Origin: Parus major
Lineage: Eukaryota; Chordata; Aves; Passeriformes; Paridae
NCBI RefSeq assembly: GCF_001522545.3
Contig: NC_031769.1
Location: 21,786,515-21,850,514 of the forward strand
Direction of reading: 5' to 3'
Length of the DNA stretch: 64,000 nucleotides
Part shown: positions 26,721 to 39,335 of the stretch, piece after piece
How the letters are laid out: each line of letters starts with the position of its first letter
How positions within the stretch are numbered: position 1 is the first letter of the stretch
Position numbers and translations under genes: made by a program
The notes under the pieces: model-generated
Database searches by the model: none
The model's input: only the letters and a program-made list of their open reading frames with translations
Told to the model about the DNA's origin: nothing

Positions 26721-27559
26721 TCTCTTTCTTCCCTTTCCTTATACATTTTCTTAACTGATCTTTACATGTTGCTATATTACTATAGATAACAATAATCAAA
26801 TTGTTTACATACCTCCTTTCCATTGCAATAAAATTGTTTTAAAATAAACCTGCCATTTACATACATATTTACAAACACCAGTCATCCAGTGTCATTTCAC
26901 TCTAATCCACCCCAAGAGATCTATTAACAAGAATCTCAGTTACCTTGCCTTCAGGGGCAGGCTGTAATAGAGAAGACATACATTTCCAGTACTATGTTTC
27001 TTGCCAAAAATACAGGAACATTCTGAGATAGCCTGTCCTAGGAGAAAACTACCTCTGTTTTACAGGCAGAGTATAGAGTGGCCTGTGAATATGCCAGGAT
27101 GTCTCATTCTCCAGCTGAGTGAGAAGAGAGCTTACTTGGTCTAGAAGGTTATATGCAGCTGTGCTACTAGTGCCAGACTGATGTCAAAGAACCAATGAAA
27201 TCTGAAATCAGTGAGGCTGAGGAGAAATGGTTGGAGAGAGGAAAAGAAGAAAGCACTTGGTCACACAGTTAAGGCAACAATGGGCTTTCAGCAATGGGAA
27301 AATAAATCTTATATTGAGGCAGGCTATTGACCTATGCAAACCAGTATTACCTCTCACACTTTTAGAGTTTCCCCCAAAGGCTGGCCAGCCACTGCAGTCC
27401 AATTCTCTTCCTGGTGTGCATAATTGCTGGACTAGGAATGTTAAGGAGCACACGACTAATGCTTGCTTTTAGTGTCTGCTAAGAACCTGTTGTCCATGAA
27501 TTTGTCTTATTCTTTTTTTGCAGGAACCTTAGGGAGCTGCTGATACTTGTCTACCTCCA

Positions 27560-28505
27560 CAGCCTCCTGGAAGCAGCACAATGTCTAGTTGGAGGCCAGA
27601 CTCCTGCTATGTACACCAGGGATCAATGCTAGCGCCAATATTTTTTAATATATTTATTAGTGATCTAGATAGTGCACTCTCAGCAGTTTTGCAGATGATA
27701 AAGCTGGAAGGAGTGGTCGATACACCAGATGGCTGTGCTGCCATTTAGAGGCACCTTGACAGGCAGAAAATGCACACTTCTGTCTCTGGAGGAAAAATGC
27801 AGCCGTATATGTTGGGGGCCACTCAGCTGGAAAACATCTTGTCAGAAAAAGACCTGGGCATCCTGAAAACACTAAGCTGCACAGGAGCCAGAAGGGTGCC
27901 CTGGCAGCAACAGCTTCCCAGGCTGCACTAACAATAATGTTGCCAGCAGGTTCAAAGTGGCTGTCCTTCTCCTCTGCTCAGCACTGGTGAGACACACCTG
28001 GAGTGTTGTGTCCAGTCTTGGGATACCTGTGCAAGAGGGACATGGACATACTGGAACAAGTGCAGCCTAGGGCAATACAGATGACCAAGACTGGAGCGTG
28101 TCTCATACAAAGAGAGGCTGATGGACCTGGGCCTATTCAGCCTATTCAGGCTTTAGGGGAGGATCTTCACCACCTGAATAAATACCTGACAATGCTAACC
28201 AAAGATGGTGAAGCCAGACTCTTCCCAGTGGTTCCCAGTGACAGGACAAGAGGCAGTGGGCACAAACTGAAGCAAAAGAAAATACATTTAGGCATAAGAA
28301 GAAAGGATTTTAGTATGAGGGTGATCAAGCACTAGCAAACATTGCCCAGAGAATTTGTAGACTCCATGAAGATAATCAAGCCATATGGACACAGCCCTGA
28401 GCATCTGGCTCTAGCTGTCCCTGCTCTGAACTGGGAGGCTGGGCTAGATGATCTCTAGGGGTTGCTTCCAACTTCAGCAATTTGGTGAGGAACTATTCTG
28501 TGAAG
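27560..28505 (+). mobile_element. CR1 LINE, 5'-truncated, with broken ORF2 C-terminus and 3' end
   Basis: This is the best CR1 copy in the window. CR1 is a non-LTR retrotransposon whose ORF2 encodes endonuclease and reverse transcriptase. The copy begins within the reverse-transcriptase frame: 'caccagggatcaatgctagc' corresponds to the conserved PQGS-type segment. The encoded stretch through 'ttaatatatttattagtgat' matches the palm-domain region that follows. The catalytic FADD-type motif is at 27688-27699, just before a frame-breaking deletion. The remaining C-terminal region and 3' UTR run through 'ttcccagtgacaggacaaga' (28226-28251) to the terminal block 'ggctgggctagatgatctct' near 28450. 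Stops and frameshifts throughout make it inactive. The 5' truncation is typical of CR1. The strand and family call are firm, while the left edge is approximate. Confidence 0.92.
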
Positions 28506-28639
28506 TCTGCAAACCAAGTGTTGGGAGAAGTGCTCTTTTTATTTGTTACTGATCTACAGGTTTTGTGCAGTCCAGCCTAAATATGGCCATGTGAAACTTG
28601 GTGAAAAATGATTCTGTGTTCCCTATATTCATTCCCTTC

Positions 28640-28985
28640 ATGAAACACCTAGTTTTTTCAGTTTCTCTGCATAAACCATTGTCCCACTGTCTTTATTTAT
28701 TTGCCCTTCTCTGTAGCTTCTCTAACTCTACCATGTCCTTCTTGAGATTAGTTCAGAGACTAGAACAGCACACAGCACTGAAGCTGAAAGTGCACTACAG
28801 TTTTATATCATGGCAAAATGCTGATGTCTGTCTTGTTCTCAATACCATTTTTGCTGATGTCCAATACTTTGTTGGCGTTTTTAGCTGCTGCTGCAAATTG
28901 AGAGAATGATTTCAGAGATCTGTCAATGATGATTCCAAGGCCTCTTTCCTGAACTGCAGCTGCAAAAAGCAGCTCTAATTCTCCA
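28640..28985 (-). mobile_element. Old CR1/L3-like LINE remnant
   Basis: 'tttgcccttctctgtagctt' is followed by a degenerate form of the familiar reverse-complement LINE segment encoding 'tggagtactgtgtccagttc'. Further on, 'ccaatactttgttggcgttt' and 'gattccaaggcctctttcct' match the usual order of this repeat. Divergence is high, so the copy is old. It lies 135 bp after the plus-strand CR1 and points the opposite way. The identification rests on word order rather than an alignment. Confidence 0.5.
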
Positions 28986-30639
28986 TCTGCTCATTCCACT
29001 GTGGGTACAACAGTGAAGACAGAGAAGCTGAGGGATGAATGGAAGGGAACAGTAGGTCTGGTTGAATGTGTAGCAGTTTTCTTTCACTTCTTGTCTACTA
29101 GCACACATCTGTCTGTGCTGGGACCTATGCCTGCAGCTGCCAGAACACACTGATGGAGGAACACCTCTGTGAGCAAGTCATAGTCTGCAGCACCATCTCC
29201 CAACTCCTCTGCCTTCTTTGCTTCAAGTTCACTTGCAGCTGCTGCTGTGAAACAGCACTACCAAGGAAGGGAATCTGATTTCTTTATGTTCTCTCACCTC
29301 TATTCACCTGCTGGTAGCACAGCCTGCCCCTCTGTTTTATTATTCTTGGAGTTGCAGTTCAACCTCTTATGATAATTATAAAGGCAAATCTTCTCCAAGG
29401 CTTGCATAAGGCAATTGCATTATTAGCTTTCCATTACTGCCAAGGAAAGTATCTTAATTTAGAAACTGTCTGTTACTGAGACTACTACTTGACAGCAGGG
29501 CTGACATAAATATTTATTGAACTTGCAAGGGAAAAACATCTACCAAGTAGGATGGAGTATTCATTCATGGTGGAAAATTAACAGCTGTTTCACTAACCTG
29601 CTTCTCCTATGGACTGCATTACAGGGGATACGTGTTCAGAAATGAGTATTCTAAAATAACTGACACAAAAATGAGTATGCTAAAATGATTGCCACAAGTG
29701 CCGTAAGTTGAAACCACAGCTAACAAAAAATAATATTGTACTCAAAGTCCAGCCATGCTTTACAGGGATTCTTATCTAACTACCTTGAAAATGGCTAAAT
29801 TACATGCTGCAGGCAACTTCAACTTTTGCACTTTATGTAATCTCTGTATTTGCTACTCCTGCTACCCAATCTTTTCTAAATTTCTAAATTTTAAACTTGT
29901 GCTGTTGAAAGGCAAAATAAACACCAGACAGGGCATCTTTAAAGCAAGAGAAGTGCTGAATGGGCTAGCATCCAAAGAACTTAGATTATAGAAATCTGTA
30001 CAGCAGGAAAAAATACATGAGCAGAGTTGGACTTTTCCCAGTGAAAGAAAAGCATACATTAAATTCTCCACTGTGCTTCAGGGTAATATCCACAACAAGT
30101 CCCATCTCCCCTTTCAGTGCACTCATTGAATATAGGCATATTCCAAAAGTGCATCTTCATTAGTTGTTTCAGTCCGTACCAGTGTAGTCTTTATAGCAAA
30201 ATGTCTGCACACCTGATTGAAGGGACTAAATCCTTCCCTACAGACTGCAACATTTGTAGCATCTGATAAACTGATGCCAGTAGGGTCCCCTCCCTATTAA
30301 ACTGAATTGTTTTCAGCCTAGAGAATACTCCTTGGGTTCACAGGCATTAACCTTCTGGATATCTATTATATCTAATCTGAAAAACCACATACACTAGAGC
30401 AGTCCACCAAAAGTAAGGATATGCTCAGACAGCCCCTGAGTACAGATCTAAGGCTAAAGCTTTAATCCTCAAAACCCCTGAATAGTTCCTCATAAAACTG
30501 ACATTTTTTTTTTCTGGTGAAATTTAAAAGGTTCTGTTTCTATATGAAGACAGAACTGTCATCACCTTAACAAAGCTCTGCCCATGTCACAGACATGCCT
30601 GTGTCTGAGTGTCTGAGAAGCCTGCAAGCCTTGGTGACC
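28986..30639. other. Unassigned noncoding DNA
   Basis: No gene is recognised. A diverged 29-bp direct duplication lies at 29641-29698 (units starting aatgagtat). Open frames are under 80 codons. Confidence 0.55.
29641..29698 (+). repeat. Two diverged 29-bp tandem units
   Basis: Unit 1 (29641-29669) and unit 2 (29670-29698) share aatgagtat.ctaaaat and a final ca-rich block, with several differences. It is a minor old duplication. Confidence 0.6.
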
Positions 30640-30703
30640 TTGCTTGAGCAGGAGGGTTAGACAAAACGTCCCCTCCAACCTCAACCTTTTTGGGATTCTG
30701 TGT
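30640..30703 (+). mobile_element. CR1 LINE 3' end fragment
   Basis: 'tgcttgagcaggagggttag' followed by a block close to 'cccctccaacctcaaccttt' and 'gggattctgtg' is the terminal stretch of a CR1 subfamily whose tail unit is ttctgtga. It is heavily truncated. Confidence 0.8.
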
Positions 30704-33700
30704 TATCAGAGCCCAAGAAGGAGCACCAAAGTTACTGCCTCTATAAGGTAGATTTCTAAATGTTATTCAGTAGGTTTTCTCTAAGCAGACTAAAGAGCTG
30801 TGGGTGACACTTAATGCTGTATGCAAAAGAGATCTGCATAGGAAATGCAGGGAAGGACACTGGCTCAGCTTTACCAAGCAGTTCAGTGCTTTATGGGACT
30901 TCCTTAGAACATGACAGATTTGATCTTTGTTCAGCTAAAGGTTCATACCCCCTATTTAAACATAGCAGAATCAGTAAGGCAGCAGAAATGCAGGTCCTAC
31001 CCTTCCCTGCAGCATGAAGCCATGCTGTGCAAAGAAAGACAAGGGTCATTGCCTGAGAGAAAGTGCAGGGAATCACTGAGCATCAGTCACTGGACTCCTG
31101 GTTTATAAGAAGGAAATTAAGAAAGAGGTATCATGTTCTGATTTCTGTTCTTAGCCTTCCCTACATGTTATGCCTAAACAATCATAAGGAACAGAAAAGC
31201 AGTCCTGGCACTGGAGCCTAGAAATAAAGGCTTTACCTCAGAAACAAAGCTTCTCCAGCTGCCAATTTTCCAAACTGAAGCAAGGCATCCTCTTCCCCTT
31301 TTTGAAGAGGAAGGTTAATAAAATAGTTCCAGGCATGAACCTTCATATATCCCCATTCCACCACTCCATACTCATGGGATTAAGTGCCCCAGACAATTTC
31401 AGACCTACTCTTGTAGGTACACAGCTACACCCTCTGTTTCATATTGCAATTCTGGGACTGTCACACTTCTCCCGATGCCTTGCAGGCAGCAGAGGTACCT
31501 CATTTGCAGCTACCTGTTCCAAAATGACAGCACCCATCTGAGCATCACAACATTGTATCCTGCTGCATATCAACAAGAAAATTCCAAGGTCAGGGTTCTA
31601 ATCTTCACCATTTTCCAGCTACATCACTATCAGACTTAACTATTCCTTTATGTACTTGTAAAAATATATAGTACAAATAAAATAAATAAGGATTACAGTA
31701 TTTTAATCAGTTATCAAATGCAAAAGCTTCAAAACCCTCAGAGTTTCATTGGGACATTTCTGTATTTTAAAGGTTTTAATTGATGTCTGGATTTAAGGAT
31801 GGTAGTGGGGGACACACCTTCCCCCAAACTACAGCAGCAGTAGTTTCTGTAACAACATAAACTCAATTTATTTTAACTGTAAAATGTGAAAGATTTACTC
31901 TGTAATCCACAGCCATTATAAAGCACTTAAGGAATTCTCATCCAGTTATCCCTTCTGATCACTGATTTGAATAAACATGCCTAACACTATAATTTTGAAG
32001 ACACCGAATCTTGCCGAGTATGTATCTGACTGCCCTTAGACTATTCATTTTAATGCTTTTTAAAGACTACATAATATTATAGTCAAGTCACAATTTTCAA
32101 AGCTCACAAAGACCTATAATGATGTCCACATTATCTCTCTGAGCCAGCACTATAATCTCCATGTGAGCTCATTTGTGTACAACTGAATATAACACTAAAG
32201 ACTTTTTAAAGTCTTGCTATAAAAGGAATCAATCACTATTTTATCTGCAAGACTTGTGACTTCTCAATAGAAGTCCTGGTAACAAAGATGGCTCTGGCTG
32301 AGATGTAAAAGATAAGCAATGAGACTGCAGCTGATCTCCAGTTCCCAGGGTAATTTGGGGGAAGGAACTAAGGCTTCCTATGTTCTCTCCATGTAGTATT
32401 ATGCCTGTGTAATGACAGGTCAGATACTGAGGTGTTTTCAAAACACAAATCTATTTGTTAAATTATCAAACATTCTTTGAATAATGGAAAAAATTCAATA
32501 CAAAGAAGTAACACCTTTCCAGTGAAACTGGGGAGAATAGAAAGCAGTGATGCTTCTACAGCATGACACACCTCTAACCTCACTGAACTGTAGAACACAT
32601 ATATATAAACCTCAGCTATAAAAATAGGCAGCAGTAAAATCCTTACCCTAAATCAAACTCTCTGAGATTCCTGAGTGAAGTATGAGTCTTTCACAGACAA
32701 GGACCATGCAGGCTTCTAGGTAAGGCAGGCAAAAGAGTTGATGTCATTAGAAAAAAATATATAGGACTGACTTGACTTACATTCATCATTTTCATTTAAT
32801 GATGGATTTGATTGCCTCTGAACCCTCAAGTAGCTTGAAAATAGGATAAAGCTTTTGCTCAGAACCCATACATAAATGAAAGGTTGGCTAAATTAGGAGG
32901 CTGTGATAAAGGCAAAAGAGAAAAGCAGCTCACACACAGGATTTGTGAAAGAAAGGCAAGAAGAAAAGATGTCATTATTTTTCCAGTTATTACAGGACAT
33001 GATGCTTTACCATAGAAAGATACATCTTGCAAAGCTTGTCTGTACTCATGTTTTTGTTTCTCTTTTTTTTTTCTTTTAAAAAAAGGGTTAATTCAGAGCT
33101 AGTTGTCTCAGGATCACACGCCTGATATAAATAAGAATAAAGATTATAAGAAAAATGCCTAAAATGTTCATAATTTGAGAGCATTCTGAATGCTTAATTC
33201 TTGCTTCCCGAACCTACTTCTTTCTAATGTTGAAGATGGGACTATTAATTTTACCATCCTCCTGATATGGAAGGCATTTTCAGTATCTCTGCACACTGCA
33301 CTACAAACAGACTATTTGAGTTAAGTGGAACTTTGGCTTTTCCTGCTTCTTTCTCAGTATGCAATCTTTAGTCCAGGTACAGAGATTTGATATCCTCAAA
33401 AATGGGATAATTTCAAGAATTTCCTATTCCTAACACAGATAAAACACAATTGCTTCATAAATCCTGCTAATCTAATTCCTACTTAAAGCCAATGGGATTC
33501 TCTCCATTGACTCAAATGGGAATTGAAGCAAATCTAGTGAAACTGGTACATCTATTGTCTGGCTCTATTAGGACTAAAATCACCTTCTAAAATATTGTGG
33601 AGTTTTTTGAGACTTTTCTTTCAACTCATCTCACAAATATTAAATTATATTTTCATTAACTTTCCTAAACACATTGAGAACACAGCAACTTTGGGGTTTG

Positions 33701-36440
33701 GAAGTCAAGGAGGGTGCAGGGGGATGTGCCGTTCCCATCAACTGCTTTGCCATGAATTCTGGTCACCTAAGTTTTTTAACAGAAAACTTCATAATAAAGC
33801 TCATTGAGACTGTTCTGAGGGAGGGGAAAAAGGGTTCATAATCCAAGGTCTGAATTTACATAGAAACATATACAAATCCAGCCTATCTCTATATGTACTA
33901 CAGCCAGTTGTCCTGATGAGGACTGAAATATAACCCCCCACCAGGAAGGACCATCAATTTTAATTGATGTAATCACAAAGCATTTCTATTTCATCAATAA
34001 TTCTAAGTGGTTTTGAATAGTTTTCCTACTAATTGTTCAAGACCTTTTGCGAACAGAAAAGCAAAATTTCAGCTTTATATTCCTACTTCCTTTGGTTTGA
34101 ATGCTGATATGGAGCACTGACAGGGTTTGTCCACTGATTATATAAGAAGGTAAGATACTGTGGGATAAGTATCTGCTCTCTGAATTGGTTGTCTCTAATT
34201 CCTTTAGGAAAAAATACTGATTTACTTTTAATTGGATGAGGAAATTTTATCTTTTTTTTTTTTTTACTTGTGCAAAACATAGTTTTGATTATTTCATTAG
34301 CCAAATAAATTTGTGCATAGCTTTTATTTTAGTAATTTTCTTTAACATTCCCCATTTTGTGCCTAAATTACAAAGGTACATCAGAACTTGGTGCCACCAG
34401 AACTTGGTATGAAATATTTGACAACACTAACACTCAGTATGTTACGCAGTTCTTGACCACAAGATTTAGCACTACCATAGAAAAATGCTTAAAAGCTTGA
34501 AGTTTCAGTCAAAATAAGCTTTTTACGATTACGCTGTTCATATCTTCACATCCAAATTTTACTAACAATTTAGTCTACAACTCAGGCAATGAAAACAGAG
34601 TGGAGCTGGAATTATGGTATACACAAAACTGCCCTAGATGGTTACCCTTAGGAAGGATATCTGAATTTAGACTTTGCATTGGGACCTTCTCTGATTTTCA
34701 AAGATTCATTATTTTGTGTGTCAGGTTGTCCTGGGAATATGGCTGCCTAATAATTTTCTGAGGCATCGTGTTTCTATCCTCATTTTGATGCTGAGAAATT
34801 ACAGGAACAAACTGAAAATGAAGAAAAAAATCTACTGGGAAGAAAAATACAGTGCTTCTGAAACCCCAAAGAAAACAAAGTTCTAGTTTCTGTCAATAAT
34901 GGAAGAGAAAAACAACTAATTCAAAATATTATTGCCACTGAGAGAGGCATTTTTAACAAAAATGTAGAATTATGTTTTCAGCAGACTTCAAGTTATTTTA
35001 GTTATGAAGTCTCTACTTGAATGCCACCAGTCTTCTAAAGTGGAAGTCAGTACAGCATCCAAAACTACACAGTGCAAGTCTGAAAATGTAGCCAATGAAA
35101 GCTGAGGTCTGAAGAAAACCCAAAACTACAGTACTGAGCAGCACCCCACTTAGAGCTTTAGGTGACAATAGTTGTCAGTGAGTGCCTGCAGAAATGACAG
35201 CCAGCAAAGGGAGCGTATTTCCACAGTCTGTCACTCGTACATCCACAGGACCACAGTCGTGTTTTGCAGGAAATACAAATTTGGGGAGCCCAGTCACATT
35301 CACCCAGTATTCCAGCTTTTGTCACAGGACCCAAAACTTAGAAAACCCTGGATAAATGAGTTAAGACAAAATTTCTAAAAAATATTTGGTGGAACTTGTC
35401 AAAATGCAAGTCTTATTCCAGCACTTTTTTTTATCATCTGAGGCTTGAGGCAAGAGCAATAAGAAATTCTCACAGAATCCACTTCATATGTGGTCTTGAA
35501 CTGTGATGGGATCAAGAAGATCTCATCTGTCACAGTGTTACAATAAACTAAAAAAGAGTTATTCTCACTAAAGCTGCTGGTGATGTCAAGACAAGAAAGG
35601 TGATGTGTATTCCAAACCTGTATTGCTTTCAGGTTATAGAATATGCACTCAGAAATCACCTTCATAGGAATGAGAGTCTTTTCTGCCTTTTCTGCAGCCT
35701 TTTTTCTAGATTTCAGGATTAGCAATCTCATTCCTCAGGCTGCAGAGGAGCAGCTCCAGGTGTGCATTGGAATAACAGAATGGACAATTTCTGCAATAAG
35801 TGTTGTCACTAAAATTAATGTGCTCACAAAACAACTAGCAGAGAAAGAGGGTCAGGGTCACACTAAATGAACACAGACACAAACACATGTCCTCTGAAAG
35901 CTGATAAGGCCTTTTTTGGGTAAGCAATCTTCAGTGTCAGAATCAGACATAAGTTTGGAATCGGTTTGACAAGGGCATGGTCACATTAGCCATGTGAGCT
36001 ACCTGTATTTTGCCATGGATTCTTATAGGACTGTTTCAGGGCACCTGAGATGTCTGGATGCCAGAAGGTTTGAGTTTGCATTCTTCAGTGCTGGGAGTCA
36101 GATTCCACTAGAATATAAACTTGCCAAGTACATCCCTTGGCAATGCTGCAAATACAAAAAGTAAAATTTATTTTAAATGCCAATCTTCTGAATACGCAGG
36201 CACTCCAAATCTGCAGCTGGCCCAGATGACTTAAATTGAAGCAGAAGACCCAAAAAATCTGGCTGTGATTCAGCAGAGAGCACACCATGGATTAACTGCT
36301 TCTGAAACCGCCAAGGAGTGGCCTCTGTAAATAATTGTCCTTTGGATTTAAAAACAAGGGAAGAGTTGCACAATGATGCATAGTGGAATGAATTTATGAG
36401 GATGTGCAGTATAAATTTATGATATATGGAAACAGATTGC
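30704..36440. other. Unassigned noncoding DNA
   Basis: No gene is recognised. Contents noted are a second hairpin-type repeat at 33485-33525 and T-runs at 33061-33077 and 34251-34265. Frames reach at most 110 codons (35399-35731, minus), with no familiar domain. Confidence 0.55.
33485..33525. repeat. Hairpin-forming old repeat, copy 2
   Basis: 'agccaatgggattctctcca' followed by ttgactcaaatggg repeats the caatggg / ccattgact inverted wording seen at 21278-21321, with more damage. Confidence 0.45.
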
Positions 36441-36592
36441 CAAAAGATATAAAAACACTTTTTCACTTGCTTGCAATTGTGTTATACCTATCTCTATTCA
36501 CCTGCCTCCTGTCCTTAGTAGCCCCCATTCTCACCTGTGGGAATGACTGTACCATGTGGTGTGGGCTAGACACTTTTGTTTCAGTTCTTCAT
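36441..36592 (+). repeat. Dispersed repeat, block A (copy 1)
   Basis: About 150 bp from caaaagatataaa to cttcat is nearly identical to 38988-39144. Differences are a few substitutions and a short indel near accatgtgg / accacggaatgtgatg. The sequence after cttcat does not match copy 2, so this copy lacks block B. I know no family with this sequence. The ORF that covers it shows no recognisable product. Confidence 0.9.
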
Positions 36593-38987
36593 CAAAACTC
36601 ACACTGACTCAACATCTAGGGAAGATAAAGTCTTGAACAAGCTAAATTCTAGCCTTCACCCTCAGGCATTCTTTTAAGCCTTAGCAATAGAATGCACTTT
36701 CACATTATTTGAAGATCTAAATATTATTTTTGTCAGCTTATATTTTTCATTTCTTTTCCGTCTCCCTATGATACAAGCACATCGAGATATGAAATTTCCA
36801 TATTCAGAAAGGAAAGACAAATTTGTCTAGAATCACTCTATCTTTTCTCAAGGATAAATGAGATAGACCTAGCTGATGGACCACAGCTAGATTCATTCAG
36901 TCTAATTTCAGATATTTAACTGAAGTGCCATGCGGCGGTTGCTGGTTGCTCCAAATTCCTATATAGACAGTTGAAAACAGGAACATCTTTGAGAGTTTTC
37001 ATAATCCAACTTTTGATTTCTTACATTTTCCACTGCCTTGAGAAACTCAGTGAGATTGCTGGTTGAATCCAGACCACCTAGCATCAGAGAAATGTGAGAC
37101 TTTTGGAGAAGCCTCTCTTGATAACCTCTATCCCAGTCCTTGTACAGACTGAAGAGGGGGTTCTGCCACAAATCACTGATTCACAGCTGGACACTTGTAA
37201 CCAAGCACTGACGTCTAACTGCCACCATTGTAAGTGTGATTTAGACATTTGTTGCCCAGCTGCTTTGTTGAAGTCATAAAGCTGAAGTCCTTCACTTAAA
37301 TTCATTTCTGAGTCTGTCATTTATTCTCCTCTGTGTTTTGATCAATAGCTCAGAGCTCTTCAATGCCATGTCACTGTGTATAAGAGTTTGAAATTATATC
37401 CACGTTTTGGCTGTCAAAGTGTAAAATACAAACTCATATCCAGGAAACATAATACTTTCCAGAAAATTATTAATATCTCTGGTACATAAAATTCCTGGAC
37501 ATTCCAAGGTGCACAGCAGCTTTTTCTGATTTCCCAATACCCTACACTGCACTTTCTAATATTATCCTAATAATATTACTAAATGCGCTTACTGACATTA
37601 TCACAAATTGAGGGTGCTCAAAACCTACACAGGTAAGCAGTGCTCAAACTTTAGAAACTTGAGGGGTTTTCATAGAGAGATTACAGACTTACAAGAAGAT
37701 AAGTTTAGTCATTCTTGCACAAAATGGATGCAATTTAGAAGGACATTTTCTGCTGCTAGTTGCTCTCTCTGTTTCTACAGGTCTTTAAGCCCAAGATCTT
37801 CATGTAATTCATTATCCATTTGTGTTATGGCTATTCTTTCCAAATGACCTTTAATTTGTTACATCTTTTTCATGCTTTTTTTCAAGATTCTCTGGAAATG
37901 CCTTGGATATATGCTTCATCTACATGAGTTGTAGTTCTCAAAAATATTTTTTCCTTAAATCTAAAAAGGTCATATCTTTCTGCAAACTTAGAAAGTGCCT
38001 TTGATCTAAGCTTAGCTGTATGGGTATCTATGCAAAACACAGCTATGATCCCTCTGTTTTATCATTTGGTGCATGTAGAGGACAAGCAACAGAAATTAGA
38101 AAGAGCTGCTTTTCTCCCTCACTCCTATTTGGTTTCTAATAGTCTAGGACACACCTCCACACTAATTTATTTTTAAGGAGCCCTATGACTCAAGAGGCAC
38201 ACAGACTTATTAGATTTCATTATGGCACACTTTAGAGAATTACATCCAGCAAAGAGGAAGGCTATATTAAAATTTCCTTTTGAGATTAATGCTAAAAAGC
38301 TCTAAAATAAAACAGAAATAATGAGGAACCAATTAAAATTCTTTTGAAATTATTAATTTTAAAATGTTTTTCTAGAATATGTGGTATATAAAATCATTCT
38401 CTGTGTCTGTGTCTCTTCTCTTCCCTCCCATTCAGTAATTTTCCTGCCTATTGCTTAACTAAAACTAGATTTGACAAAGGGGCAAAGGTCTCTGAAGTAT
38501 TTTCTTCCCAATAGCCTCATGAAAGCAGTCTATCAAGAAGCAGCTTGAGGCAAAGCCTGAGGTATGCACTCATCTTATTAGACACTGGAGAATTGACCGA
38601 GAGCCCAGAGCAAGCATCTCTTCTTTAGCACTTACAAAACTATTTGTTCATCCCTTGTATCCTTGTTTAAATAATTGGTCCATTTTGCTTTGTAAATATC
38701 AAGGCTCCATAGAGCTGCTGAGTTAAAACCCCCAGGGTAAGATCCAGTCTCTGGTGAAGTCTATCAGCATTTTACTATTGACTCTCCTGGGGTCAGGACA
38801 CGACCAAAGACTTTGCTGTCTAAATGGACAAGGCAGATAAAAAAAGGTGAGAGGGCAGATCAATACATCAAATAAATTATTCTCTTAAAATTATTCTTTC
38901 AGCTTTAATAGATACACACAATGTCACCATTGCTATGGCATGTCTGAGCAAAGAGAAACTCTGTGTATCAATGACATCAGTCACTGT
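36593..38987. other. Unassigned noncoding DNA
   Basis: No gene is recognised. A third, more diverged hairpin-type repeat lies at 38738-38798. Open frames are below 80 codons. Confidence 0.55.
38738..38798. repeat. Hairpin-forming old repeat, copy 3
   Basis: The string 'gatccagtctctggtgaagt' is followed by an ...attttactattgact... core and 'ctcctggggtcaggac'. This keeps the word order of the self-complementary amniote repeat described at 21278-21321, including the outer 'atccag' / 'tcagga' blocks. Confidence 0.45.
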
Positions 38988-39335
38988 CAAAAGATATAAA
39001 CACACTTTTTCACTTGCTTGCAATTGTGGCATACCTATCTCTATTCACCTGTTTCCTGTCCTTAGTAGCCCCCATTCTCACCTGTGGGAATGTCTGTACC
39101 ACGGAATGTGATGTGGGCTAGACACTTTTGTTTCAATTCTTCATGAATTACAGGTCTTACTTCAGATGCTGAGTTCATCTGAATGTTGATACATTATGGA
39201 ATAAGGTGAAGTATACTCAGGTATGTAGTACTTCCTAAGAATATTTTGATTGTAATGTAATGCACAAATTTCAAGGTAGAATTCATATCTTCTTTTTCAC
39301 AGCATCTACATTTCTGATATGTCAGTCTTAAACAG
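38988..39335 (+). repeat. Dispersed repeat, blocks A+B (fullest copy)
   Basis: Block A (38988-39144) matches 36441-36592 and block B (39151-39335) matches 43455-43638. By eye, B is about 90 percent identical over 184 bp. Having both blocks in one copy suggests this is the parent arrangement and the others are fragments. No terminal repeats, poly-A tail or target-site copies are obvious, so the class is unknown. It could be a transposon family or a local segmental duplication. Confidence 0.9.

Larger units (their letters stand above)
22486..27559. other. Unassigned noncoding DNA with a possible LTR
   Basis: No gene is recognised. Contents noted are an (AT)n patch near 23466-23480, a TG-rich decayed microsatellite at 25670-25745, and an LTR-like stretch at 26300-26720 listed separately. 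Open frames stay under 125 codons, with no recognisable product. Confidence 0.5.
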
